Shown here piece by piece: positions 1 to 8,757 of a stretch of DNA of 64,000 bases. The translations under genes were made by a program, and so were the position numbers. Source of the DNA: Oceanisphaera psychrotolerans. GTDB taxonomy: Bacteria > Pseudomonadota > Gammaproteobacteria > Enterobacterales > Aeromonadaceae. The DNA is taken from contig NZ_MDKE01000011.1 of NCBI RefSeq assembly GCF_001870485.1, forward strand, positions 124,001-188,000, given 5' to 3'. Positions within the stretch are counted from its first letter, which is position 1. Each line of letters starts with the position of its first letter. Below the pieces are notes generated by a model. That model was not told the origin of the DNA. It searched no databases and worked only from the letters and a program-made list of their open reading frames with translations.

Positions 1-2
1 TC

Positions 3-824
3 CTGTTGCTGACCATCGTCTATCAGGTGTCGGGGGGCTGGGAAGGCATCGCCACCAGCGAAAAACTGATTGGTCAGGAAGATTTCCTCGACATCAACGG
101 TATCGGCAGCGACGATCTGTTTATCTATCTGCTGACCATTGGCGGCTACCAGTTTGTGCGCCAGGATCTGTGGCAACGTTTCTGGGCCGCCAAAAGCGCC
201 CAGGTAGCCTATACCAGTTACAGTGTGGCCGTGGCCTTCAACCTGCTGGTGGCGGGGGCGGCCGTGCTTATCGGTTGCTTCGCCTATCTGGGCATGAATC
301 TGAGCGTCGCCAATCCCGATCTCACCTTCTATGCGGTACTGGAAGCCACCCTGCCCTTGCCCATGATTGCGCTGATGATAGTGGTATTGCTGGCGACCGT
401 GGTCTCCTGTGCGGACTCGTTCTTCATTGCCGGTGCATCGTCCATTGCCAACGACATCATCAAGCCACGGTTAAAGGTATAGGACGACCGGAAGCTGCTG
501 CGCATGAGCCGTTATTCGGTGGTGATCATGTCACTGATTTCCGCCGGACTGGCCTTGTATGCGCCCGAACTGGTTTCCATATGGATTCTTGGTAGTGCCA
601 TGCTGGTCTGCGGCGTGCTGGTCCCGGCCATCGCCGCCCTGCTGGGCAAGGAACTGAACCGCGGCGCCGGCATTCTGGCCATGTGGATAGGCCTGGGCTC
701 AGCCGTTGGCTGGCAGTTGCTTGGCCAGCCGTTTGGCATACACCCCATCTTTGTCGGTCTGCCCATCGCGCTGCTGATGCTGCCCGTCATCCTTTCCCCA
801 CAGCGTGTGAAAGCGCGAGCCTGA
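3..824 (+). pseudogene. Sodium:solute symporter (SSS family), 3' part, interrupted by an in-frame TAG
   Basis: The reading frame enters from the left edge, so the start is outside the window. The protein is strongly hydrophobic and carries the SSS-like segment SCADSFFIAGASSIANDII (cf. STADSQLL in PutP), which marks the late transmembrane core of a Na+-coupled solute carrier. The frame reads up to ...KPRLKV, meets TAG at 480-482, and continues in the same frame as DDRKLLRMSRYSVV with further membrane helices to 824. Both parts belong to one protein, so this is a nonsense change or a base error, not a frameshift. The substrate cannot be told from this part. A strong terminator follows at once. 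Confidence 0.8.
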
Positions 825-834
825 TCCTTCGTCT

Positions 835-877
835 GGCGCCATTGCCCCTATTCAAAAGGGCAATGGCGCCTCTTTTT
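835..877 (+). terminator. Rho-independent terminator after the SSS symporter
   Basis: A perfect 13-bp stem, GGCGCCATTGCCC at 835-847 with its complement at 858-870, encloses a 10-nt loop and is followed by TCTTTTT. It lies 11 bases behind the symporter stop and touches the stop codon of the convergent LysR gene. Confidence 0.85.
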
Positions 878-1763
878 ACAGCTCCAGCCTCGGCCCGATG
901 TAATCCAGAAAGGCCGATATACGTGATGACAATGCGGTATTGCGATAGTACACCGCCTGTACCTGCTCGCGCGGGCTGGGAGTGAGGATTTCGGTGTTTA
1001 GAAGGCTGATCAGTCGCTGCTGGCTGAGATCGTCATGCACCATGAAACGGGACAACAGGGCGATGCCCTGCCCGGCCAGACAGAGCTGACGTATGGTTTC
1101 ACCACTGCTGGAACCGATGGCCGGGCGGATCTCCACCGGCTCCACCAGAGGCCAGCGATTAAGGTGGGCCGCATCGGTAAAGCCGATGACGCTGTGATCC
1201 TGCAAGGCGGCAATGCTTTCCGGTATGCCGGCCTGCTCGAGGTATGCCGGACTGGCCACGATATGCAGCGGGCTCCGGCCCAGCAGGCGCGCATGCAGGT
1301 TGGAGTCTTCCAGCCGGCCTATCCTGATCGCCACATCGGTGCGCTTCTCGAGCAGATCGATGATGTTCTCGTTGGCAACCAGCTCCAGCTGTATCTGCGG
1401 GTAAGCCTGGCGAAAGCCACCGATGAGCGGCACCAGCTGATGCAGGATAAAGGGCGTGGCCGCATCGACCCGCAGCCGCCCGGCTGGAGCCCCTTTCAGC
1501 GCCCGGAGCTGCTCTTCCGCCTCGGCGAGCTGGTTCAAGCCTTCCCTTGCCTGTTCCACAAACAACCGGCCTTCCTCGGTCAGTTCCACCCGACGGGTGG
1601 TGCGGTTGAGCAAGGTGCAATCCAGCTCGGTTTCCAGCCTGGTCACCGCCCGCGAGACCCGGGCGACCTGGATATCCAGCACCCGGGCCGCCGCCGAAAA
1701 ACCGCCGCTGTCGATAATGGCCAGCAGAATTTCGAGATCTTCGGTACGCGATACTATTGCCAT
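876..1763 (-). CDS. LysR family transcriptional regulator (CrgA/YafC-like)
   Basis: A 295-residue regulator with an N-terminal winged helix-turn-helix (residues 1-60, SGGFSAAARVLDIQVARVSRAVTRLE) and a C-terminal substrate-binding fold of the CrgA-like type. The start chosen is the ATG before AIVSRTEDLEILL, which gives the usual family length; a frame extension of 23 residues upstream looks non-coding. The gene is convergent with the SSS symporter, so it may control that transporter, but nothing in the sequence proves this. Effector and targets are unknown. Confidence 0.85.
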   Translation of the reverse strand: MAIVSRTEDLEILLAIIDSGGFSAAARVLDIQVARVSRAVTRLETELDCTLLNRTTRRVELTEEGRLFVEQAREGLNQLAEAEEQLRALKGAPAGRLRVDAATPFILHQLVPLIGGFRQAYPQIQLELVANENIIDLLEKRTDVAIRIGRLEDSNLHARLLGRSPLHIVASPAYLEQAGIPESIAALQDHSVIGFTDAAHLNRWPLVEPVEIRPAIGSSSGETIRQLCLAGQGIALLSRFMVHDDLSQQRLISLLNTEILTPSPREQVQAVYYRNTALSSRISAFLDYIGPRLEL

Positions 1764-1874
1764 AATTGAGATAATCTTTATTTGGTTGGCACTGTTTTTG
1801 TAAAAAGTATCAGCCGGTATACTGCGCCGCAACTACTGCCGAACCGTCGCGTAGGGATACACACCGGCGTGATC

Positions 1875-2756
1875 TCAGCCTCTGGCTGCCCCCGGCGCGT
1901 GCAGGGCGGCAAAGCCCTGACGGATATACCGGGCCAGTTCATTGGCGATCAGGGTGCCTCCCGAGTCAGGCATCCGCAGGTTGATATAATAGGGGGGCAA
2001 CGCAGGCAACCCGATGTCGGCAGGAATCGTGTTCAGGTTCTCGGGCACCAAGGTCGACAGGTAGGGCGACACCGCCAAATCTGCCTCTATGGTGGCCAGG
2101 ATAGATTCCAGATTACCCACATCGCAGGTCGTCAGCCAGTCGATTTCGGCCTTGCTCAGGGCATCGAGGGTCGCGGCCCTGAACGCACAGACTTCCGAAC
2201 CCAATGACACCGGCAGCGGCGTCTTGTGGCAGGCTTCGCCATTCTGCGCCCCCATCCAGACCAGTTGATCCCTGAGCAGCAGCGCGTCTCCCCTGCCCGC
2301 CTGGCTCTCGGTGGTCAGGGTCAGATCAATCTCGCCATTTCTCAACGCGGCCAGCAAGGTTTCGGTCATGTCACAGACCAGAGTAAGACGGATCTTGGGG
2401 TGCTCCCGGCTGAAGCGCCGCATGATGGGCGGCATCATCGGCCGGATGATATCGGCAGGTACTCCCAGCCTGATTTCGCCGGCAAAGTCCGGCTTTCTCA
2501 TCATCTGCCAGGTTTCATCATTGAGGGAAACAAGGCGATGAGCCCGTGCCAGCAAGCGCTCTCCCTCCGGGGTCAGACGGATGACCTTGTGGTTACGCTC
2601 AAACAGTTGCGCCGCAAACAGGGACTCCAGTCGCCGGATTTTCTGACTGACCGCGCCCTGGGTGAGATTCAGCGCATGGGCGGCCGAGGTCATGCCGCCG
2701 GTTTCGGCGACGGCCAGGAAGGCACGGATAAGGCTGATATCGATATCGCGACTCAT
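1875..2756 (-). CDS. LysR family transcriptional regulator, divergent from an EamA exporter
   Basis: 293 residues: N-terminal HTH (TGGMTSAAHALNLTQGAVSQ, about residues 20-40) and a LysR substrate-binding domain from about residue 90. It is transcribed away from the EamA exporter at 2869. The 112-bp gap holds a perfect inverted repeat at 2777-2795 that suits a LysR dimer site. By the usual logic of divergent LysR/transporter pairs it probably regulates that exporter. The ligand is unknown. Confidence 0.87.
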   Translation of the reverse strand: MSRDIDISLIRAFLAVAETGGMTSAAHALNLTQGAVSQKIRRLESLFAAQLFERNHKVIRLTPEGERLLARAHRLVSLNDETWQMMRKPDFAGEIRLGVPADIIRPMMPPIMRRFSREHPKIRLTLVCDMTETLLAALRNGEIDLTLTTESQAGRGDALLLRDQLVWMGAQNGEACHKTPLPVSLGSEVCAFRAATLDALSKAEIDWLTTCDVGNLESILATIEADLAVSPYLSTLVPENLNTIPADIGLPALPPYYINLRMPDSGGTLIANELARYIRQGFAALHAPGAARG

Positions 2757-2776
2757 GATTTTCCATTAGGCTTTGT

Positions 2777-2795
2777 AATTGTTGTCATAACAATT
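2777..2795. promoter_or_regulatory. Inverted repeat, candidate LysR operator
   Basis: AATTGTT-GTCAT-AACAATT: a perfect 7-bp dyad with a 5-nt spacer in the divergent LysR/EamA gap. It contains the T-N11-A arrangement typical of LysR binding sites. Position and symmetry are seen directly; binding is inferred. Confidence 0.55.
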
Positions 2796-2868
2796 ATTCG
2801 TTTTGATAATACATTTACGCTGGGTATAACAGCAACAGCTGAGGACAACACCACAAGGTTACCCGCAC

Positions 2869-3798
2869 ATGCTGATGCACACGACCACACTCTACCTGTC
2901 TACGGTCTTTATCTGGGGATCGACCTTTTTCGCAATCAGGTTACAACTGGGAGAGGTCGCGCCCGAGGTGTCGATTGCCTACCGGTTTGCACTGGCCGCG
3001 CTTATCCTGATGGTCTGGTGCCGGCTGATGAAACTGCCGATGCGATTCGGGACGAAACAGCACCTGTGGATGCTGGCGCAGGGGCTGACGCTGTTCGGAT
3101 TCAACTATGTGCTGGTCTACTGGGCAACCGCAGACCTCACCAGCGGCCTGATTGCCGTGATCTTTTCCACCATTGTATTGATGAATATCGCCAATGGTGC
3201 CCTGTTCTTCGGTAAGCGCCCCGTGTCTTCGGTGCTGGCGGGGGCCCTCGTCGGGCTGCTTGGTATCGGCCTGGTCTTCCTGCCCGAGTTTGCCCATCTC
3301 GATGTGGACGGTGTCGCCCTGAAAGCCATGCTGCTGAGCCTGCTGGGTACCTTTATCGCCTCACTGGGCAACATGATCTCGGCCCGCAATCAACAGGCGA
3401 AGCTGCCCGTAGTGCAGACCAATGCCTATGGCATGGCATACGGGGCGGTGGCGCTCGGTGTGCTTGCCCTGGTGCAGGGTGCCTCCTTTACCTATGAGCC
3501 GACCTGGAGCTATACCGGCTCCTTGATCTACCTGGCGTTGTTTGGTTCCGTGTTTGCCTTCGGCAGCTTCCTGACTTTGCTGGGGCGCATCGGTGCCGAG
3601 AAAGCCGCCTATGCCATGGTGCTGTTTCCCATCGTCGCCCTGGGCATTTCCACCCTATTCGAAGGCTATCGGTGGACTCCCGAGGCCCTGCTGGGGGTCA
3701 CCCTGGTGTTTTCCGGCAACGTGCTGATGGTGATGTCCCGCGCGCAACGGGATCGACTGAGTCAGTGGCTTCGCCCCACCCGCAGGAAAGCCCTGTAG
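2869..3798 (+). CDS. DMT superfamily exporter (EamA/RhaT type)
   Basis: 309 residues, almost wholly hydrophobic, with about ten predicted membrane helices in two EamA repeats (first repeat begins YLSTVFIWGSTFFAIR, the second after about residue 150). Family members export amino acids, their analogues or other metabolites across the inner membrane. The first codon used is ATG; a second ATG lies two codons on (MLM). It is divergent from a LysR gene and convergent with the next one. The substrate is not predictable from sequence. Confidence 0.87.
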   Translation: MLMHTTTLYLSTVFIWGSTFFAIRLQLGEVAPEVSIAYRFALAALILMVWCRLMKLPMRFGTKQHLWMLAQGLTLFGFNYVLVYWATADLTSGLIAVIFSTIVLMNIANGALFFGKRPVSSVLAGALVGLLGIGLVFLPEFAHLDVDGVALKAMLLSLLGTFIASLGNMISARNQQAKLPVVQTNAYGMAYGAVALGVLALVQGASFTYEPTWSYTGSLIYLALFGSVFAFGSFLTLLGRIGAEKAAYAMVLFPIVALGISTLFEGYRWTPEALLGVTLVFSGNVLMVMSRAQRDRLSQWLRPTRRKAL

Positions 3799-3863
3799 CA
3801 CCCACCTCTGCATCGTTTGACGGCAGCAATACCGGCCGTCCAGTTGTTGCTAGATATTGGCCT

Positions 3864-4706
3864 TCAACCAGGGCAGCAGCACCCGCTCCGCCTCTTGCCG
3901 TCGGGCCTCAGGGCAGAGAGGTAAAAGCCGCGGGGGTCATTGGTGAACTGCCGAAGCATGATCAAGGTGCCTTCCCGGATGCCCCGGGACACCAGGATAC
4001 CGGGAGCCAGCGCCAGGCCCTGGCCGGCGCTGGCGGCATCGATGGCCAGACTGGTATGGCTAACGCGCAGCGTCGTCGCCCTGGCCTGGCCCGGCATACG
4101 CCGGGGCAGAGCCGCCCAGTGGTCATGCGCATCGCTGATCAGCGTATGGGCCGCCAGCTCGTCAGAGTCTATCTCTCCCCCATGCCCGGCCAGATAGTCC
4201 GGACTGCACACCAGACACAGGTTCAACCCGGTCAGCAGCTCCCAGTGAAGTCCGTTGCCGAAAGGTGGAACTCCCAGACGGACCGCAAAATCCACATCAT
4301 CGGTCTGAAAATCGGCCAGCCGTTCACTGGCTTCCAGTTGGAGATCGAGGTGGGGATAGGCCTGACGGAAGTCGTGCAGCCGGGGCACCAGCCACTTGGC
4401 GGCGAAGGAAGGCGGCACGCTGAGGGTCAAACGGGTGCCCTCGGAGGAGAGCGCCCGGGTGGCCTCGTCGATCATCGACAGGGCCTGGCTGATGGTGGCG
4501 TGATAGTGCCGCCCCCGGGCGGTGAGCGCCAGCCCCCTCGGTTCGCGCACGAACAGGGCGACGCCGAGATCTTGCTCCAGTTGACGCACGCGCTGGGCCA
4601 CGGCGCTTTGAGTCAGTGCCAGCTCCTCGGCGACGAGACGGAAATTCAGCCGTCTGGCTGCCACCTCGAACATGCGCAGCGATTCCAGTTTGGGTTTACG
4701 TGTCAT
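3864..4706 (-). CDS. LysR family regulator (GcvA-like) with a frameshifted C-terminus
   Basis: 280 residues. The HTH (LNFRLVAEELALTQSAVAQRVRQLE) sits in the typical GcvA-type N-terminus after MTRKPKLESLRMFEVAARR, and the effector domain follows. I start at that ATG rather than 13 codons upstream. The last 16 residues (after GFYL) do not resemble the family. Moving to another frame at the CTCTCT run (3914-3920 on the + strand) gives CPEARRQEAERVLLPWLKAN and a stop at 3850-3852, a normal GcvA-like end. So the C-terminus is frameshifted, by indel or sequencing error. It is divergent from the EamA gene at 4851. Confidence 0.85.
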   Translation of the reverse strand: MTRKPKLESLRMFEVAARRLNFRLVAEELALTQSAVAQRVRQLEQDLGVALFVREPRGLALTARGRHYHATISQALSMIDEATRALSSEGTRLTLSVPPSFAAKWLVPRLHDFRQAYPHLDLQLEASERLADFQTDDVDFAVRLGVPPFGNGLHWELLTGLNLCLVCSPDYLAGHGGEIDSDELAAHTLISDAHDHWAALPRRMPGQARATTLRVSHTSLAIDAASAGQGLALAPGILVSRGIREGTLIMLRQFTNDPRGFYLSALRPDGKRRSGCCCPG

Positions 4707-4718
4707 GCTGAATAAGCC

Positions 4719-4733
4719 TGTAGATTTTCTACA
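4719..4733. promoter_or_regulatory. Inverted repeat, candidate LysR operator
   Basis: TGTAGA-TTT-TCTACA, a perfect 6-bp dyad with a 3-nt spacer, 13 bases upstream of the LysR start at 4706 and about 120 bases upstream of the divergent EamA gene. It fits an autoregulatory or divergent-promoter site. Binding is inferred. Confidence 0.5.
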
Positions 4734-4850
4734 CCCTGGTGCCATGAGATAACGTTTTTACAATCTGGTCAACCCCTGCATGCTCGAGCAATAACGTCAG
4801 CCTGAACAAGCTCGGGAGTGGAATATGGATAAGCACGAGGTAGCCAGCGA

Positions 4851-5747
4851 ATGATGAGCCTGATACAAAGAAATGCCGCCTACATGGCGTTCGTACTGCT
4901 CGGCGTGATCTGGGGCAGCAACTTCATCTTCATGAAATGGGCGGCCGACTGGATCTCCCCGTCTCAGGTGGCCCTGCTGCGGGTGCTGTTCGGATTCATC
5001 CCCATACTGCTGGTTGGCCTGTTCACCCGCTCCCTGAGCTGGTCTCACCTGCGTCATGCCCACCATTTTATGGTCATGGCCCTGCTGGCCACAGCCCTGT
5101 ACTACTTCGCCTTCGCCAAGGGCACCGCCCTGCTGCTGTCGAGCCTGGCCGGAATGCTCAGTGGCGCCATTCCGCTGTTTACCTTTCTGGCGGCGCTGGC
5201 ATTTCTGCGCAGCGAACCGGTGAATCGCCGCTCCATCGGAGGCACCCTGCTGGGCTTTGTGGGTGTATTGCTGATTGCCCGCCCCTGGCAGGGTGCCGTG
5301 GCAGACATCGATCCTGTTGGGGTACTCTATATGGTACTGGGCTCATTGAGTGTGGGGTTGTCGTTCGTCTACGCACGCAAGTTTGTCAGCCCGCTGCGGC
5401 TGCCGGCACTGGCGCTGGCGACCTACCAGACCGGCTTCGCGCTGCTGTTACTGCTGCTGGTCAGCGACCTCCAGGGCACCCAACGACTGTTCGCGCACCC
5501 CGGAGCCGCCCTGGCCATGGTGGTCGGGCTGGGACTGCTGGGCACCGGTATCGCCTACATTCTTTATTACTTCATCGTCGACCGGCTCGGTGCCATCGTG
5601 GCCTCGGGCGTCACCTACATACCGCCCGTGGTGGCCTTGCTGATTGGTGTGTTCCTCATTGGCGAACCGGTCACTCCCATCGATATGGTCGCCATGGTCA
5701 CCATTCTGGCGGGGGTCGGCCTGCTGCAATCGGGCAGAAAAGCCTGA
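4851..5747 (+). CDS. DMT superfamily exporter (EamA family)
   Basis: 298 residues, two EamA repeats and about ten membrane segments (starts YMAFVLLGVIWGSNFIFMKWAADWISPSQVALLR). It is the second EamA gene in the window and, like the first, is divergent from its own LysR regulator, which is the likely controller. The start is ATG ATG at 4851 or 4854. It is an inner-membrane metabolite exporter by family; the substrate is unknown. Confidence 0.87.
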   Translation: MMSLIQRNAAYMAFVLLGVIWGSNFIFMKWAADWISPSQVALLRVLFGFIPILLVGLFTRSLSWSHLRHAHHFMVMALLATALYYFAFAKGTALLLSSLAGMLSGAIPLFTFLAALAFLRSEPVNRRSIGGTLLGFVGVLLIARPWQGAVADIDPVGVLYMVLGSLSVGLSFVYARKFVSPLRLPALALATYQTGFALLLLLLVSDLQGTQRLFAHPGAALAMVVGLGLLGTGIAYILYYFIVDRLGAIVASGVTYIPPVVALLIGVFLIGEPVTPIDMVAMVTILAGVGLLQSGRKA

Positions 5748-5856
5748 CCGGGGTACCCCGCACGGCTGCTGTCCCCGTCATGCTTGCCTCATGTTAACCA
5801 CAGTTGAACGCGCCTGACGGCAGAGGCTCGGGGCCGGTGGCCATCCCCGCACCGAC

Positions 5857-6696
5857 TCAGCACTGGTTTTCGAGGAAAGCCTTCAGGGTCATCGGTGGAT
5901 GGCCGGTGAAACGCTCGACTGTATCGCTCAGCACCTCGAACTCGCCGGCCGCGATGCCGCTGTAGCTGCTGACCCAGCCATCCAGCTCGAATTGCGGGGC
6001 CTTGAACCCGGCGCGTGAGGCGTAGGCCTCCGCCTGGGTTTCTTCCATATAGGTCACCTGCTGGCCGGAGATCTCAGACAACAGCGCGGCGGCCTCGGAC
6101 ATGGTCACCAGCTCCGGCCCCGTCACATCGAACCGCCCGGTGGGTCTGGTTGGATCGGTCAGCATGGCGACGGCGACATCGGCAACATCGGTGCGTGCGA
6201 CCGGGGCAAAGCGGCCGTTGCCGGCCGGGCCGCGGATGGCACCATAGGTCACCAGACGCGGCACCATGTCGGCATAGAAGTTGTCACGCAGGGCGGCGAA
6301 AGGCAAACCTGCAGCCTCCATATATTGCTCGGTATGATAGTGGTCACGAGCGAAGGTAAAGATGGAGTCCGCGGCGCAATTCACAAAAGACGTGTAGACC
6401 ACATACTGTACCCCCGCGGCAGCAAAGGCGTCGATGGCGGCCTTGTGCTGATCGAGCCGATCTGCCGCCTCGAAGCCGGAGACGAAGAACAGGATGTCGA
6501 TGCCCTCGAGCGCCGCCATCATCGCCGCCTGGTCGACATAGCTGGCAACGGCCACCTCGGTATGGTTCAGCCTGGGTGCGCGAGTCGGGTCGCGCACGAT
6601 CAGGCGGGTCGGTACGCCGCGCGCGTCGAGCTGGCGGGCGACTCGACCACCCAGCACACCCGTAGCGCCGGTGATGGCAATGCGTGGTTTAGCCAT
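5857..6696 (-). CDS. NmrA-like NAD(P)-binding oxidoreductase (QorB/YtfG type)
   Basis: 279 residues from the ATG before AKPRIAITGATGVLGGRVARQL, a Rossmann dinucleotide-binding motif (GATGVLG) at the very N-terminus. The rest follows the atypical short-chain dehydrogenase/NmrA fold of E. coli YtfG, an NADPH:quinone oxidoreductase. There is no classical YxxxK catalytic pair in the usual place, as in NmrA-type proteins. Nine codons upstream of the chosen ATG are open but unlikely to be translated. It lies 36 bp downstream of the SnoaL-like gene on the same strand and may be co-transcribed with it. Confidence 0.8.
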   Translation of the reverse strand: MAKPRIAITGATGVLGGRVARQLDARGVPTRLIVRDPTRAPRLNHTEVAVASYVDQAAMMAALEGIDILFFVSGFEAADRLDQHKAAIDAFAAAGVQYVVYTSFVNCAADSIFTFARDHYHTEQYMEAAGLPFAALRDNFYADMVPRLVTYGAIRGPAGNGRFAPVARTDVADVAVAMLTDPTRPTGRFDVTGPELVTMSEAAALLSEISGQQVTYMEETQAEAYASRAGFKAPQFELDGWVSSYSGIAAGEFEVLSDTVERFTGHPPMTLKAFLENQC

Positions 6697-6747
6697 GGTA
6701 TCTACTCCTGTCTTGCTGGGCATTTGAAGGCTCAGAACTTGCCGTTG

Positions 6748-7575
6748 TCATGAGCCATTTCTGCGGGGATGGGCGAAACCACATCCCAGTGTTCCACTAT
6801 CTTGCCATCCTCGACCCGGAAAAGGTCGAAAAAACGCGGTGGATGTCTCACCCAGCGTGCCTTCGGACGCCGTAAAGATCAGACTCCCTTCGGCCACAAC
6901 CAGGTGAAGCTCATCATAGGCCATGGTAATGCCCTGTTCCGCCATGGCCGCCAGTGCCGCGCCAAGGCCGTCCAGGCCGTCGGCAATGCCGCTGTTATGC
7001 TGCAGATAGGTCTCGGTCGAAATAAAATCGGTGATCCTGTCGACCTCGCCCCGCATCAGAATGGTCTCGACAAAACCGGTAACCAGTGCCTTGTTTTCCG
7101 CCGTTTTGTCGAGGTCTTCGGCCTCGGTCGGGCCGTCCAGCTGAGTCCGCCCTGAGGGATTCGGCCTGGTCAGAGGGGCAAGATTGTCCCAATGCTCGGC
7201 CAGCCGGCCGTTATCGATGCGAAAAACATCGAAGGCGATCAGGGTTTCACCGCCAAGGGCCTGAGCGTTCTCATACAGATTGTGGGCGACGACAAAGTCA
7301 CCTTCGGAAATCAACCGCCGGGTAGTCAGCTTCAGGCCACTGTCCTTCAGCGCAGGCAAAAAGCCGATGAGTGGCGCGGCACCGGTGGGCACAGCCGGAT
7401 TGTGCTGAATGTAGTCCTCAGCCAGTAGCTCGCTCGCCGAGGTGGCATCGAAATCGACAAACAACGCCTGCATGCCCCGGGATGCAATCGCCTTCGGGCT
7501 CTCATCGGCAAAAACCGCCGGGGTAGCAAAAGAGGCTGTAAGGATGGCGCCAAGGACCAGTGAAGCCAGTTTCAT
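6748..7575 (-). CDS. Secreted SnoaL-like polyketide cyclase-family protein, C-terminus frameshifted
   Basis: Signal peptide (MKLASLVLGAILTASFATPAVFADES) followed by two SnoaL/NTF2-like domains, each with the EDYIQHNP / ETYLQHNSG type motif (about residues 50-150 and 165-265). Proteins like this are periplasmic and of unknown function. Near the end the frame turns into RPFPGRGWQDSG. Dropping one base of the six-A run at 6829-6834 (+ strand) restores FFDLFRVEDGKIVEHWDVV, the repeat of EHWDNLAP seen in domain 1, and moves the stop to 6732-6734. The last ~35 residues shown here are therefore probably artefactual or mutated. Confidence 0.78.
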   Translation of the reverse strand: MKLASLVLGAILTASFATPAVFADESPKAIASRGMQALFVDFDATSASELLAEDYIQHNPAVPTGAAPLIGFLPALKDSGLKLTTRRLISEGDFVVAHNLYENAQALGGETLIAFDVFRIDNGRLAEHWDNLAPLTRPNPSGRTQLDGPTEAEDLDKTAENKALVTGFVETILMRGEVDRITDFISTETYLQHNSGIADGLDGLGAALAAMAEQGITMAYDELHLVVAEGSLIFTASEGTLGETSTAFFRPFPGRGWQDSGTLGCGFAHPRRNGS

Positions 7576-7642
7576 CGGTGTATCTCCGTTCATTCCAGTT
7601 AAACAACCTTCGAGCAGACCGAAGGCGCATGATGAAGTCATG

Positions 7643-7712
7643 TTATTGGTTGACTGTTTTGGGATAAATAACGAAAATTTATCTATATTGTATCTATATG
7701 AGTTACCAATAA
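7643..7712. promoter_or_regulatory. AT-rich divergent control region with inverted repeat
   Basis: The gap between the SnoaL-like gene and the divergent LysR gene is unusually AT-rich. TTATTGGT at 7643-7650 is exactly complementary to ACCAATAA at 7705-7712, and a near-direct repeat TCTATATTG/TCTATATGA lies between them. It probably holds both promoters and a LysR site; this is inferred from position. Confidence 0.4.
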
Positions 7713-7718
7713 TTCAAC

Positions 7719-8651
7719 ATGGATCGGATAACGGCAATCCGCAGCTTTATTGAAGTCGCTCGCACTGGCAGCTTCACCAAGGCGGCAGGCCACCTGAACC
7801 TCAGCCGGCTACAGGTATCACGTCATGTGCAGGAGGTGGAAAGCTGGCTGGAACAGCGGCTGCTGCACAGGACAACACGCAGGGTAAGCCTGACCGACGC
7901 CGGCGCAGACGCCCTGGCGCGTTGCGATCAGATACTGCTGCAGATCTCCGAACTGGAAGCGAGGGCACAGGAGCGCTCCTGTTCACTGGTTGGCGTGATC
8001 AGAATTTCGTCTCCCATCGGGTTTGCCCAGCATCTGTTGCTCGAAGCGGTCGAGCTATTTACCACTCAACACCCCCGGGTACGGATTGAAATTGAAGCAT
8101 CGGATCGCCTGTCCGAGCTGGTTGACGAGCGTCTGGATATTGCCCTGCGTTTCGTGAAGCAACCAGACGAAACCCTGATCGGCCGTCCGCTGATACAAAT
8201 CGACTCGGTGGTATGTGCAACACCGGAATATCTGGGCCAGCACCCACCCATTCGGACGCCACAGGATCTCTCCGAACATAATTGCCTGGTGCACCTGGAC
8301 CACGACCGCTGGACCTTCGTACATGACAACCGTGCCGAAACCGTCAGGGTAGATGGCACCATCAGGGCCAACGACATGAATATTATCCGTCTGGCGACGC
8401 TGCATCACCAGGGCGTATCAAGACTGCCCTGTGATCTGGCCAACCCCCTGCTGAAACAGGGGGTGCTGGTGCCACTGTTGGCGGAGTACCACCTGCCGGG
8501 CAATGCGCTCTGGGCGGTCTATCTGTCCCGTAGCTACCAGACGCCAGTAGTCCGCTCTTTCATCGATTTTCTGGCCGAGAAATGGCAGCCGGAATACTGT
8601 GATACCACGGCACCGCATCAGGACATCACCAACAACGGCGGGACAATATGA
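7719..8651 (+). CDS. LysR family transcriptional regulator
   Basis: 310 residues: HTH at the N-terminus (TGSFTKAAGHLNLSRLQVSRHVQEVE) and a CrgA-like effector-binding domain with the usual RISSPIGFAQHLL start near residue 93. It is divergent from the secreted SnoaL-like/NmrA gene pair, which are the natural target candidates. The C-terminal tail (about 15 residues after FLAEKWQPEY) is longer than in most relatives. A terminator-like hairpin follows. Confidence 0.86.
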   Translation: MDRITAIRSFIEVARTGSFTKAAGHLNLSRLQVSRHVQEVESWLEQRLLHRTTRRVSLTDAGADALARCDQILLQISELEARAQERSCSLVGVIRISSPIGFAQHLLLEAVELFTTQHPRVRIEIEASDRLSELVDERLDIALRFVKQPDETLIGRPLIQIDSVVCATPEYLGQHPPIRTPQDLSEHNCLVHLDHDRWTFVHDNRAETVRVDGTIRANDMNIIRLATLHHQGVSRLPCDLANPLLKQGVLVPLLAEYHLPGNALWAVYLSRSYQTPVVRSFIDFLAEKWQPEYCDTTAPHQDITNNGGTI

Positions 8652-8712
8652 CCGCAAGTCGCGGTACAGGTCCGCCGGTGACGAACTCTCTTCCCCCGGG
8701 AGCAGGCTTCGT

Positions 8713-8747
8713 CAGACGAGACCGGCCTTTCAGAATAGTCTCGTCTG
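8713..8747. terminator. Hairpin between convergent LysR and MATE genes
   Basis: A perfect 10-bp stem CAGACGAGAC/GTCTCGTCTG (8713-8722, 8738-8747) with a 15-nt loop lies between two converging genes. There is no clear T-run on either side, so terminator activity is inferred from position. Confidence 0.5.
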
Positions 8748-8757
8748 GAGACAATGA

